Source of the DNA: Planctomycetota bacterium
Lineage (GTDB): Bacteria > Planctomycetota > Phycisphaerae > Sedimentisphaerales > Anaerobacaceae
NCBI GenBank assembly: GCA_019456145.1
Contig: VRUL01000002.1
Span: 1-64,000 of the forward strand
DNA length: 64,000 nt
Direction of reading: 5' to 3'
Each line of letters opens with the position of its first letter. The stretch's first letter is position 1. A model generated the notes under the pieces. That model was not told the origin of the DNA, ran no database searches, and saw only the letters and a program-made list of their open reading frames with translations. Positions 25,363 through 34,764 of this stretch are shown here, piece by piece. The position numbers were made by a program, and so were the translations under genes.

Positions 25363-26637
25363 ATGCGCATTGCAATACTTTCCTGGGAGTCGCTCCACTC
25401 GGTAGCTGTTGGGGGGATAGCTCCTCATGTGACCGAACTGGCAACAGCCTTGGTGATAAAAGGCCACCATGTACATGTTTTTACTCGGCGTGGGCCTCAG
25501 CAATCCGGCCACGATCAGATAGATGGGGTCCATTATCACCGTTGCATTTACGCGGCACATCACGATTTTGTGGATGATATCAACAACATGTGTCGGTCAT
25601 TTGTGGACCGTGTCTTTGAGGTGGAAGACTTCATCGGGCACTTCGACGTGATTCACGCTCATGACTGGCTGAGTGCAAATGCGATGATATGGATCAAGCA
25701 GGGCCGCAAACATAAATGTATCTTGACTATCCATGCCACTGAATACGCCCGTTGCGGCAACACTTTCCCTCCTGGTCGATCGGTGCGTATTCGGGACCAG
25801 GAGCGAGCTGGAACCTACTGGGCGGATCGACTAATAGCGGTTTCCCAGGCGACAAAAAACGAGCTTATGTGGATGTACGAGATACCGGAGCAGAAGATTT
25901 TGGTGATCTTCAATGGAGTAAGTCCGTCACGGTTTGAACTCCATAGCGATCCCGGCCAGGATAAGAAACACTATGGCATTGCTCCGTTAGACCCCACTGT
26001 CCTGTTCTGTGGTAGACTGGTATGGCAAAAGGGACCGGATCTTTTAATGGAAGCCATCCCTTCGATCCTGAACTTATATGGCAGTGCGAAATTCGTGTTT
26101 GCCGGCGATGGAGAGATGCGAGCCGCCTTAGAGGCTCGTGCAAGAGAGCTTGGAATCCTCGATGCAGTGAGGTTCTTAGGCTATCGCACAGGCGATGAAC
26201 TCATTTGTCTGTTCAAGTTGGCTGATTTAGTGTGCCTGCCCAGCAGAAACGAGCCGTTTGGGATCGTGGCGCTTGAAGCATGGAGTGCCGGCAAGCCGGT
26301 TGTTATAACCAGGAACGGCGGCCCGAATGAATACGTTCAGCATGAAATTAACGGACTAAAGATTGACCCAAATCCCAATTCAATCACTTGGGGAATCTGT
26401 ACCCTGTTTTCCAATTTCGAATGGTCTCGACAGATGGGCCGGAGCGGCAGAGAGGCTGTAGAGCAACGGTTTACCTGGGATATGATTTCAGAACAGCTGC
26501 TTGCTATTTATGAAGATATTTGCCCAGCTTCGGGCCAACATACCAGTAAAATCAATGTACCAGGGCAGCCTGAAGAACTGTTGGCTAATCAAATGCTAAA
26601 GACCAAACCAACGAAAAAGGATACTGACAGATGTTAG
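25363..26637 (+). CDS. GT4-family glycosyltransferase, glycogen-synthase-like (B)
   Basis: A 424-residue GT4 enzyme starting MRIAILSWESLHSVAVGGIA. Key parts are FDVIHAHDWLSANAM, the mid-protein TIHATEYARCG, VLFCGRLVWQKGPDLLM and the donor-site EX7E in RNEPFGIVALEAWSAGKP. It shares this architecture closely with gene C at 28549-29721, so the two are paralogues. It probably elongates an alpha-glucan or a related glucoside. The last ~45 residues are extra and polar. The stop overlaps a short downstream frame (ATGTTAG), which I do not consider a gene. Confidence 0.88.
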   Translation: MRIAILSWESLHSVAVGGIAPHVTELATALVIKGHHVHVFTRRGPQQSGHDQIDGVHYHRCIYAAHHDFVDDINNMCRSFVDRVFEVEDFIGHFDVIHAHDWLSANAMIWIKQGRKHKCILTIHATEYARCGNTFPPGRSVRIRDQERAGTYWADRLIAVSQATKNELMWMYEIPEQKILVIFNGVSPSRFELHSDPGQDKKHYGIAPLDPTVLFCGRLVWQKGPDLLMEAIPSILNLYGSAKFVFAGDGEMRAALEARARELGILDAVRFLGYRTGDELICLFKLADLVCLPSRNEPFGIVALEAWSAGKPVVITRNGGPNEYVQHEINGLKIDPNPNSITWGICTLFSNFEWSRQMGRSGREAVEQRFTWDMISEQLLAIYEDICPASGQHTSKINVPGQPEELLANQMLKTKPTKKDTDRC

Positions 26638-26850
26638 CTTCGTATAGGCGTAAACTCGTTCAATTGAGCCTTCAGCCAAAAACCTGGAACGGCAGTTTGA
26701 TCGCTAATGGAAATTGGGAAACACTCTTCGCTGCTATAAAACATTGTCACCGGCAGATAAACCGTAAGGATACAGGACATGTTGCCTGCACATTTAACAT
26801 TGAAACGTCTCAGGTAAACTCTTGATTTAAAAATGAAAGTTGAGAGGCAA

Positions 26851-28536
26851 ATGACTATTGGCAGTTTTTGTCTTGTTTTGCACGGGCATATGCCCTATGT
26901 ATTGCGGCATGGAGTGTGGCCGCACGGAGAGGATTGGTTGTACGAAGCAGCAGCCGAGACTTATCTGCCCCTGCTGGCCGTTATCGACGAATGCAAATAC
27001 CTTCATTGCAATCACCAGCTTACCATAGGCCTGACGCCTATTTTGTTGGAGCAGCTTGCCCACAAAGATTTCAAGTCTGGATTCCAAAAATATCTCATGG
27101 ACAGGGTGAACCGAGCCAGAACTGACAAAATGGATTTTAAACGGCGGGGCGAATTGCAATTAGCCCAACTTGCCCAACAGTGGGATATGTTCTACGATGG
27201 ACTGGCCAAACAATTCGAACGGATAGACACGGATATCCCAAAGGCTTTTGTGGAGCAAATGGATCGCGGTTTGATCCAGATTCTTACTTCCAGTGCAACA
27301 CACGCTTATTTGCCCCTTTTGCTGGAGGATTCTTCGGTCCGTGCGCAAGTCCGTGCCGGACTGAACAGTTCGCGACGTATCCTCGGATTTTCTCCTACTG
27401 GGATATGGATTCCCGAGGGAGCGTATCGGCCGGGCGGCCAATGGAAATCACCTATTCCCTGGAGTACAAAAGAGAATCGAGTCGGTATCGGGCAGATTAT
27501 TGCTGACGAGGGGATCACACACTTCTTCGTAGAAAACCACATGATCGAAAACAGTCAAAACCACTTGCAAAAGATCGGCTGGGAACAATCTCAGAATTTA
27601 TCGAATCAAAATAATGACCAAACCATCTGTGAGCCTATGGCTGTTAACATACAGGGCAATGGTTCTCCGAAGCCTGCCGCCTTCGTCCGTGATCCTGAAA
27701 TATGCACGCAGGTCTGGTGCGGATTAACTGGCTACCCTGCCGACGGAGTATATCTGGAGTTTCACAAAAAGCACGGAAAGCGACGCGGGCTGCGCTATTG
27801 GAAAGTTACGGACAAAAAGCTCGGTTTGGATGAAAAGGAGCCGTACTATCCGGGTAATATTTCCAGTAAGATATATGAGCATAGCCAGCATTTTTGCCGT
27901 CAGGTAAAAATGCGTCTGGTTGAAAATTACAAGCAGACAGGCAGACATGGCATTGTCGTAGCATGTTTCGACGCTGAACTGTTTGGCCACTGGTGGTTCG
28001 AAGGACCTCGATTCCTTCGCGATGTTCTGCTTACGCTCAACGCCGACCCAGAGGTCCAACTGTGCACACCTCAAACATATCTGGACAAGCATCCACCTGA
28101 TAAGTTGGTCTCACTTTCGGAAGGATCCTGGGGTGAAGGCGGCGACCATCGGATTTGGGCCAATGAAAAAGTCAATTGGATGTGGCAAGTCGAATATCGC
28201 TGCGAAGCTCTTTTCGGAAAATTGACATACCACCTGCCATGGCGTAGTCACCACGCTCTGCGCGAAATCCTGCAGAAAGCGGGCCGTGAACTGCTCCTGC
28301 TGCAAGCCAGTGACTGGCCTTTCGTCATCAGTCAGGGTCAGGCCATAGATTATGCTATCAAGAGATTTATGGCACATGTTGCCAGATTCGAGTGCCTTAC
28401 AGACATCGCCGAAGAGTTGGCTCGTGATCCGAAGTACCTTAGTAAGCTCAATAAGGTACAAAAATTCGAAGTACAGGATGCTGAGATACATGATGTGGTT
28501 TTCCAACAAATCAATCTGAACTGGTGGAATATGTAA
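26851..28536 (+). CDS. GH57 1,4-alpha-glucan branching enzyme (TK1436-like)
   Basis: A 561-residue family GH57 enzyme that makes alpha-1,6 branches in glycogen. The (beta/alpha)7 barrel starts with the metal- and substrate-binding LHGHMPYV. The catalytic pair is the nucleophile E189 (GIWIPEGAYRP) and the acid/base D374 (CFDAELFGHWWFEG), with spacing like that of the archaeal branching enzyme TK1436. A helical C-terminal domain (about 420-561) with SGWPF-like LQASDWPFVISQGQA is typical of branching enzymes rather than amylases. ATG 26851 is chosen because GAGAGG lies 4 nt upstream; an in-frame ATG six codons earlier lacks one. It sits between two GT4 synthases. Confidence 0.9.
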   Translation: MTIGSFCLVLHGHMPYVLRHGVWPHGEDWLYEAAAETYLPLLAVIDECKYLHCNHQLTIGLTPILLEQLAHKDFKSGFQKYLMDRVNRARTDKMDFKRRGELQLAQLAQQWDMFYDGLAKQFERIDTDIPKAFVEQMDRGLIQILTSSATHAYLPLLLEDSSVRAQVRAGLNSSRRILGFSPTGIWIPEGAYRPGGQWKSPIPWSTKENRVGIGQIIADEGITHFFVENHMIENSQNHLQKIGWEQSQNLSNQNNDQTICEPMAVNIQGNGSPKPAAFVRDPEICTQVWCGLTGYPADGVYLEFHKKHGKRRGLRYWKVTDKKLGLDEKEPYYPGNISSKIYEHSQHFCRQVKMRLVENYKQTGRHGIVVACFDAELFGHWWFEGPRFLRDVLLTLNADPEVQLCTPQTYLDKHPPDKLVSLSEGSWGEGGDHRIWANEKVNWMWQVEYRCEALFGKLTYHLPWRSHHALREILQKAGRELLLLQASDWPFVISQGQAIDYAIKRFMAHVARFECLTDIAEELARDPKYLSKLNKVQKFEVQDAEIHDVVFQQINLNWWNM

Positions 28537-28548
28537 GGAGCCAAAAAG

Positions 28549-29721
28549 ATGAGGATTGCCTTGCTTGCGTGGGAAAGCCTGCACTCCATCGCCGTTGGGG
28601 GTGTGGCTGTACATGTCACCGAGTTGGCCGCTGCCTTACAGCGTCGTGGCCACGAAGTGCATGTTTTCGTGCGAATCGGGGCAGGACAGAGCCCCTATCA
28701 ATTGATCGACGGTGTTCATTACCATCGCTGTCCGATTGACCTCCATCACGATTTTGTGACGGAGATGAACAACATGTGCAATTGTATTGTTTACTTTATG
28801 GGCCAGACTGAAGCTTATCAAGGGGCTCGTTTCGATATAGTACACGGACATGACTGGCTCTGCGCCAAGGCAATCATTCAAGCCTGCAATGACAGGGGCA
28901 GCCGAACGGTAATGACTTTTCATTCTACAGAATATGGTCGATGCGGTAATCATCATTATGACGGCCAAGCTGAACGAATCCGTGCCATCGAGGCCGAAGG
29001 CACCTACTGTGCCGACCGTGTCATAGCTGTTTCAGAAACATTGGCGGCGGAAGTGAAGTGGCAATACGAGGTGCCGGACTGGAAAATCCGGACAGTATAC
29101 AACGGAATCAATTGTCATCGCTTTGATGGTTTTATAAATCCAGCTCTCTGCCGGCGCAGCTATGGAATCGGCCCACTTGACCCGATGGCGTTATTCGTTG
29201 GCAGGATGACAACGCAAAAAGGCCCGGACCTGTTGCTCGAGGCAGCACCGGCTATCCTGCACAACTGCGGTTACGCAAAGATTGTATTTGTAGGAGACGG
29301 TTGCATGAAGACCCACCTGGAACACCGAGCCGGCGAACTGGGAGTCTCTCATGCGGTTCGTTTCCTGGGCGCTATGCATCCAAATGGAGACTTATTAAAT
29401 CTATATAAGAGTAGTGATGTCGTCTGTGTGCCCAGTCGTAACGAACCGTTTGGGATCATCATCCTCGAAGCATGGGCGGCCGGTAAGCCGGTTGTGGCTA
29501 CACGCAATGGCGGGCCGAAGGAATTGATATCTCATGGACAGGATGGGTACCTTGTCTATGATAATCCCTCATCAATCTGTTGGGGAATCAATGAAATCTT
29601 TGCAAACTTTGACCATGCTCGCTGGATGGGGCAGAATGGTCGTGCAAAAGCAGCTTACTGTTTCAGTTGGGATAGTATCGCCTCATCCACAGAAAACATC
29701 TACCAGGAATTAATCACCTGA
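28549..29721 (+). CDS. GT4-family glycosyltransferase, glycogen-synthase-like (C)
   Basis: A 390-residue paralogue of the GT4 at 25363: MRIALLAWESLHSIAVGGVA, FDIVHGHDWLCAKA, TFHSTEYGRCG, LFVGRMTTQKGPDLLLEAAP and the EX7E motif in RNEPFGIIILEAWAAGKP. It lacks the polar C-terminal extension of copy B. It starts 12 nt after the branching enzyme with AAGGAG upstream, so both are in one operon. Synthase and branching enzyme encoded together strongly suggest glycogen synthesis. Whether B and C use different donors or acceptors cannot be told. Confidence 0.9.
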   Translation: MRIALLAWESLHSIAVGGVAVHVTELAAALQRRGHEVHVFVRIGAGQSPYQLIDGVHYHRCPIDLHHDFVTEMNNMCNCIVYFMGQTEAYQGARFDIVHGHDWLCAKAIIQACNDRGSRTVMTFHSTEYGRCGNHHYDGQAERIRAIEAEGTYCADRVIAVSETLAAEVKWQYEVPDWKIRTVYNGINCHRFDGFINPALCRRSYGIGPLDPMALFVGRMTTQKGPDLLLEAAPAILHNCGYAKIVFVGDGCMKTHLEHRAGELGVSHAVRFLGAMHPNGDLLNLYKSSDVVCVPSRNEPFGIIILEAWAAGKPVVATRNGGPKELISHGQDGYLVYDNPSSICWGINEIFANFDHARWMGQNGRAKAAYCFSWDSIASSTENIYQELIT

Positions 29722-29739
29722 ACTGCGAAAGGAAATACC

Positions 29740-31893
29740 ATGGACATCAACGACATTGTTGCCAAACTGGAGGATTTGGCGCATAATTTTTATTGGGGCT
29801 GGCATCCCGAAGTGATCAATGTGTTCCGTGACCTCGATCCACAACTATGGCGGACAGTGAACCACAATCCGATTGAATTTATTGCTCGGCTGGCCAAGAA
29901 AGTCCTGGCCGAGAAGGCCGCCCAACCGGTTTCCGAAACGCATCTTAGCCAGGCTGTTCAACAACTCCACCGATACCTGGAAACCCCGGATACATGGGGA
30001 CATTGGCACGCAGGACCGCTTCGCGTCAATCCAGTCGCATATTTCTGTGCCGAGTTTGGCCTGCATGAATCACTGCCGATTTATTCCGGTGGACTTGGTG
30101 TATTGGCAGGCGATCATCTCAAAGCCGCTTCAGACCTGGCTGTACCTATCATTGGCGTTGGCCTTTGCTATATGAAGGGATACTTTGAGCAAAGCCTGGA
30201 TGCCAATGGATGGCAACAGGAACATTACGTAAATTACGACATCAGCACCCTCCCGCTGACACCTACTACAGATGAATATGGCCGACCTATTCGTATTATT
30301 GTGCGGGCTGGTTCAAGTGATATCTGCGTGCGAGCCTGGGCTGCGGATATCGGGCGCAACCGCCTGCTGCTGCTCGACACAAATGTGGAAGGTAACTCCG
30401 AAAAGGACAGGGCTCTGACCTCGACCCTTTACAGTGGAGACGACGAGCTTCGTATTCGGCAACAAATAGTTCTCGGAGTAGGTGGTCTGCGAATGTTGGC
30501 CGCTATGAACATTCACCCCAGTGTAATACATCTTAACGAAGGTCATGCCGCCTTTGCAATCCTTGCATTGGCACTGAGCCTGATGAAACGCGACGGTCAG
30601 CCCTTCGAAAATGTGCAGAAACTGGCTGCAGGCATGACTGTCTTTACGATACATACACCTATAGAAGCTGCTATTGACCGCTATGAGCCGGAACTCATTA
30701 AACAGGAACTGGAACCGCTGCGTGATCAGTTGAAAATTACCGAAAAAGAACTCTTGGCCTTAGGACAAATCGACCCGGAAAATGACCAGGAAGCGTTTTG
30801 CCCAACGGTTTTAGCCCTGAAGATGTCGCAGTGGCGAAATGGTGTCTCCGCTTTGCACGCGCGTGTGAGCCGCAGCATGTGGCACAATATCTGGCCCGAA
30901 CTGCGTGAGGACAGGATCCCTATCGGCTTTATTACCAATGGTGTGCATGTCAGTACATGGCTGGCCGAGGCAATGAACCAGTTATATGATCGGTATCTTG
31001 GAAAAGATTGGCTGGAAAGAATCGATAATCCCAATACCTGGACCGCCGTTACACAGATCGATGACGCCGAATTGTGGGAAAAAGGTCAATTCCTGCGCAA
31101 CCACTTGATTGAATACGTTCGCCGCACCGCATATGCTCAGGCAAAAGCCAAGGGAGAATCCGAGGAAATTTGCAAGGCAACATTGACTTATCTGTCACCA
31201 TCTGTTCTCACCATCGGATTCGCACGCCGCTTTGCTGCTTACAAACGATGCAATCTTATCTTTGAGGACCTCAATTGGCTGGAGCATATCGTTAACCATC
31301 CTGAGCGACCCGTTCAAATCGTTATTGCCGGAAAGGCTCATCCAAAAGATACGCCGGCTAAGCAGATTCTTCAGAAAGTATTCCAGGTAGCACGCGAGAG
31401 TCGGTTTCTCGGAAAGGTTGTTTTACTCGAAAACTACAGTATAAATGTAAGCAGGCATTTAGTGCAGGGAGCAGACCTTTGGCTAAGTTTGCCTCGTCGA
31501 CCTCTTGAGGCCTGCGGTACCAGCGGCCAGAAAGCAATGATAAATGGAGCACTTAACATGTCTGTCCTTGATGGATGGTGGGCAGAAGCGTATAATGGCC
31601 GTAATGGCTTTGCCATAGGCAGTGGCGGTGAACATGCCGACTGGGAGCGTCAAGACAGTTTGGATGCTCAATCCTTCAGGAATGTCCTGGAGGAAAAGGT
31701 GATTCCTCTCTTTTATGACCGTGACGGCCAAGGTATTCCCAGGGGCTGGCTGGCGATGCAGAAACATGCGCTGCGGACTCTGGCGTGGAAGTTTAATGCC
31801 CGCCGTATGCTCCGGGACTACACGCTCGGCTGTTACTTACCGGCAGTCGGTGGTCTGGCATCATCCTTGGCACCAGACAAACAAGCACATTAA
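29740..31893 (+). CDS. glgP: Alpha-glucan (glycogen) phosphorylase, DUF3417 type
   Basis: A 717-residue GT35 enzyme that releases glucose-1-phosphate from alpha-glucans. The N-terminal DUF3417 domain (LAHNFYWGWHPEVINVFRDL) and the shorter length place it with the Thermotoga/archaeal-type phosphorylases, not the 800-850-residue classical GlgP. YFCAEFGLHESLPIYSGGLG and LNEGHAAFA are conserved, and PLP would attach at K598 (ACGTSGQKAMINGALN; most family members have GTSGMKA). It begins 19 nt after GT4 C with GAAAGG. The presence of synthases, branching enzyme and phosphorylase in one unit indicates reserve-glucan turnover. Confidence 0.95.
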   Translation: MDINDIVAKLEDLAHNFYWGWHPEVINVFRDLDPQLWRTVNHNPIEFIARLAKKVLAEKAAQPVSETHLSQAVQQLHRYLETPDTWGHWHAGPLRVNPVAYFCAEFGLHESLPIYSGGLGVLAGDHLKAASDLAVPIIGVGLCYMKGYFEQSLDANGWQQEHYVNYDISTLPLTPTTDEYGRPIRIIVRAGSSDICVRAWAADIGRNRLLLLDTNVEGNSEKDRALTSTLYSGDDELRIRQQIVLGVGGLRMLAAMNIHPSVIHLNEGHAAFAILALALSLMKRDGQPFENVQKLAAGMTVFTIHTPIEAAIDRYEPELIKQELEPLRDQLKITEKELLALGQIDPENDQEAFCPTVLALKMSQWRNGVSALHARVSRSMWHNIWPELREDRIPIGFITNGVHVSTWLAEAMNQLYDRYLGKDWLERIDNPNTWTAVTQIDDAELWEKGQFLRNHLIEYVRRTAYAQAKAKGESEEICKATLTYLSPSVLTIGFARRFAAYKRCNLIFEDLNWLEHIVNHPERPVQIVIAGKAHPKDTPAKQILQKVFQVARESRFLGKVVLLENYSINVSRHLVQGADLWLSLPRRPLEACGTSGQKAMINGALNMSVLDGWWAEAYNGRNGFAIGSGGEHADWERQDSLDAQSFRNVLEEKVIPLFYDRDGQGIPRGWLAMQKHALRTLAWKFNARRMLRDYTLGCYLPAVGGLASSLAPDKQAH

Positions 31894-31937
31894 CATTGGG
31901 CCAGAAGCTCAGAGATTAATCAGATAAAGGTTATGTT

Positions 31938-33404
31938 ATGACACTATCGTCAATTCCGGAATATATAGACAACCTCCCGAATATTTGTGGATCCGAAAAG
32001 CTTGTAGCCGAGGCAATGTCCAGTAGTGGCCCCATCTATCTTTCTGACAGTAATATTGACTTCGCCAACATCCACAGCGCCTTTGCAACCGCCCTTCATA
32101 TGCATCAACCTCTAATACCTGCAGGTGGCGGCGATTTGCACACCGCGCTGGTCATCAGTAACCTCAAAGACATGATGGATCACCCAGATGTCGGAGACAA
32201 CCACAATGCCCCCGTCTTCCATTGGTGCTATCAACGGATTGGCAGATTCGTGCCACAACTTGTTCGCGAGGGCAAACAGCCACGGATAATGCTTGATTAT
32301 TCCGGCTGCCTGCTTCACGGTTTAATTCAGATGGGATTAGATGATGTGATCGGCGACCTCCGAACCGTCACTTGCCAACCAGCTTATCGCCAACACGTCG
32401 AGTGGCTGGGTTCGCCATGGGGGCATTCAGTGGCACCCTCCACACCAGTACAGGATTATCGACTGCAAGTTCAGGCCTGGCAGCATTTTTTTGCCGCGGT
32501 CTTCGGATTCGAGGCACTGGGACGGGTCAGGGGCTTTTCTCCAAGCGAAATGGCCCTTCCCAACCATCCGGATCTGTGCTACGAGTTTGTCAAAACCCTC
32601 AAAGAATGTGGCTATCGATGGGTCTTAGTGCAGGAGCATACAGTCGAACGCATTGAGGATGGAGGGCCAATTCATCAAGCCCACATACCACATCAATTGG
32701 TGGCAAAAAATTCTCTGGGACAAACCATTAGTATCACAGCTATCATTAAAACTCAGGGCAGCGATACCAAGCTGGTTGCTCAAATGCAACCCTATTATGA
32801 GGCCATGAATCTCTCTGGCAAAAATAAGCTGGCAGGCAAACTCATTCCTCCCCTGGTAACACAGATCGCTGACGGGGAAAATGGCGGGGTTATGATGAAT
32901 GAGTTCCCCTCCAAGTACCTTGAGGTCATGGCCGAAGCCTCTGGTACCCAAACGCCTGCCGTAAACATCACAGAGTATCTGGAATATCTTGAGACTCTTG
33001 GCATCAGGCAAGAAGATTTCCCGGCCATCCAGCCGATTATGCAAAAGTCGGTTTGGGAGCAATTCCAGGAAGGAGCCGGTCCGGAGGTACTCACCAAGGT
33101 CATTAAGAAGCTCAAAAAGCAAGACCAGCGTTTCCATATGGACGGTGGCAGTTGGACTAACAATATCTCATGGGTACGAGGCTATGATCATGTAATCGGG
33201 CCTATGGAGTCGGCCAGTGCTTTATTTGCGGAAAAAGTCCTGGCCCATGAAGTCTTGACTTCGGAGACGCGATATCGCAATGCCCTCTATCACCTGCTCA
33301 TGACACAGACCAGTTGCTTTCGTTACTGGGGTAAAGGTCTTTGGACCGATTTCGGTCGTGAACTGTGTCGGCGTACGACAGAAATTCTAAAACACGACTT
33401 TTGA
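31938..33404 (+). CDS. GH57 glycoside hydrolase (alpha-glucan active)
   Basis: A 488-residue GH57 protein. The barrel begins ATALHMHQPLIPAGGG (H54, H56). The predicted catalytic nucleophile is E204 (GFSPSEMALPN) and the acid/base is D312 (IADGENGGVMMNEFP). It differs strongly from the other three GH57 proteins in the island, for example in its ~45-residue N-terminal lead without a signal peptide, so it acts in the cytoplasm. It may debranch, disproportionate or hydrolyse alpha-glucans; GH57 contains amylases, 4-alpha-glucanotransferases and amylopullulanases, and I cannot choose. It starts 44 nt after glgP. Confidence 0.85.
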   Translation: MTLSSIPEYIDNLPNICGSEKLVAEAMSSSGPIYLSDSNIDFANIHSAFATALHMHQPLIPAGGGDLHTALVISNLKDMMDHPDVGDNHNAPVFHWCYQRIGRFVPQLVREGKQPRIMLDYSGCLLHGLIQMGLDDVIGDLRTVTCQPAYRQHVEWLGSPWGHSVAPSTPVQDYRLQVQAWQHFFAAVFGFEALGRVRGFSPSEMALPNHPDLCYEFVKTLKECGYRWVLVQEHTVERIEDGGPIHQAHIPHQLVAKNSLGQTISITAIIKTQGSDTKLVAQMQPYYEAMNLSGKNKLAGKLIPPLVTQIADGENGGVMMNEFPSKYLEVMAEASGTQTPAVNITEYLEYLETLGIRQEDFPAIQPIMQKSVWEQFQEGAGPEVLTKVIKKLKKQDQRFHMDGGSWTNNISWVRGYDHVIGPMESASALFAEKVLAHEVLTSETRYRNALYHLLMTQTSCFRYWGKGLWTDFGRELCRRTTEILKHDF

Positions 33405-33498
33405 CTTCTCGTCAACTGATTCGAAGTCATGAACAAAACGTACTCGAGGTTTAGGCAAATAGCCGAACGTGTACTTTTGTGGAAAAACGAGGTGGCAA

Positions 33499-34764
33499 AT
33501 GGCATCCGTTTGTTTTTACTTCCAGGTTCACCAGCCGTATAGGCTGAGAAACTATACAGTTTTTGATCGGGACAGCAACTATTTTGACGATACCAAGAAC
33601 GCTGAAATATGCAGAAAGGTTGCGAAGAAATGTTATTTGCCTTCTAATATACTCTTTCTCGAACTCATCAGAAAATACCACGGCAAGTTTAAAATATCGT
33701 ACAGTATAACCGGGGTGATGCTTGAACAATTCGAACAGTACGCACCGGAAGTGCTGAGCACTTTCCAGCAACTGGCCGCGACCGGCTGTGTGGAATTTCT
33801 GGCTGAGACTTACTACCACAGCTTAAGTTTTCTGTATTCGGTAAAAGAATTTACCGAGCAGGTAGAAACTCACCGGCAAACGGTTCAGAGACTTTTCGGT
33901 CAAATGCCACGCGTATTCAGGAATACCGAGCTTATCTATAATAACGATTTAGCCGCCTTTATTGAACACAGTGGCAAATTCGATGCGATGCTGACTGAAG
34001 GGGCAAGCCATATTCTCGGTTACAGAAGCCCTGACTTCGTTTACAGACCTGTGAATTGCAGCAGGTTAAAACTCCTCTTGAAAAACTATCGCCTCAGCGA
34101 TGATATAGCCTTTAGATTCTCCAACAGAAGCTGGAGCCAATGGCCTCTCCTTGCTAACAAATATGCAAGCTGGGTCAATGCTACCAATGGCTGCGGCTAT
34201 GTTGTCAACCTCTTTATGGACTATGAAACTTTCGGGGAGCACCAATGGGAAGACACCGGCATATTCAAGTTTATGTCTCATCTGCCGGAGGAAATCCTCA
34301 AGTATCCTGACAATGATTTCAAAACACCCTCCGAGATAGTCGGTACCTATGAACCAATTGATATAATTGATGTGCCTTACACAATAAGTTGGGCGGATAT
34401 CGAACGGGATCTTTCTGCCTGGTGTGGTAACGTCATGCAGCAAAATGCCCTTGCCGAACTCTACAAGCTCGAAGAAAATGTAAAAGCCACACGGGACAAG
34501 AATATAATCAGAGACTGGAGAAGACTGCAAACATCAGATCACTTCTATTATATGTGTACAAAGTATTTTGCCGACGGCGATGTCCATAAATACTTTAACC
34601 CTTACGACTCTCCGTATGACTGTTACATCAGCTTTATGAGCGTCCTGGATAATTTAAGTTCACGATGTTGCAGAATGCCGCAAAATAAGCACAGTCACGC
34701 GGATATCGTTGCCGAAAAAAGGCGTCTTCGCTGCTCATCAGGCCCTGCCGAAAATCTCCGTTAA
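33499..34764 (+). CDS. GH57 alpha-amylase-like hydrolase
   Basis: A 421-residue GH57 enzyme with no signal peptide. The barrel starts VCFYFQVHQPYRLRNY. The catalytic residues are probably E144 (VFRNTELIYNN) and D241 (LFMDYETFGEHQW). The FQVHQPYRLR start and DYETFGEH motif match the group annotated as GH57 alpha-amylase in many bacteria and archaea. ATG 33499 has GAGGTGG 5 nt upstream; ten more in-frame codons lie before it. The last 27 nt overlap the end of convergent malQ. Its role is presumably intracellular maltodextrin or glycogen degradation. Confidence 0.86.
   Translation: MASVCFYFQVHQPYRLRNYTVFDRDSNYFDDTKNAEICRKVAKKCYLPSNILFLELIRKYHGKFKISYSITGVMLEQFEQYAPEVLSTFQQLAATGCVEFLAETYYHSLSFLYSVKEFTEQVETHRQTVQRLFGQMPRVFRNTELIYNNDLAAFIEHSGKFDAMLTEGASHILGYRSPDFVYRPVNCSRLKLLLKNYRLSDDIAFRFSNRSWSQWPLLANKYASWVNATNGCGYVVNLFMDYETFGEHQWEDTGIFKFMSHLPEEILKYPDNDFKTPSEIVGTYEPIDIIDVPYTISWADIERDLSAWCGNVMQQNALAELYKLEENVKATRDKNIIRDWRRLQTSDHFYYMCTKYFADGDVHKYFNPYDSPYDCYISFMSVLDNLSSRCCRMPQNKHSHADIVAEKRRLRCSSGPAENLR

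Noticed and set aside
26631..26825. 64-codon frame overlapping the end of GT4 B
   Set aside because: It begins inside the stop region (ATGTTAG), has no recognisable domain, no clear Shine-Dalgarno of its own, and ends before the well-supported GH57 start.
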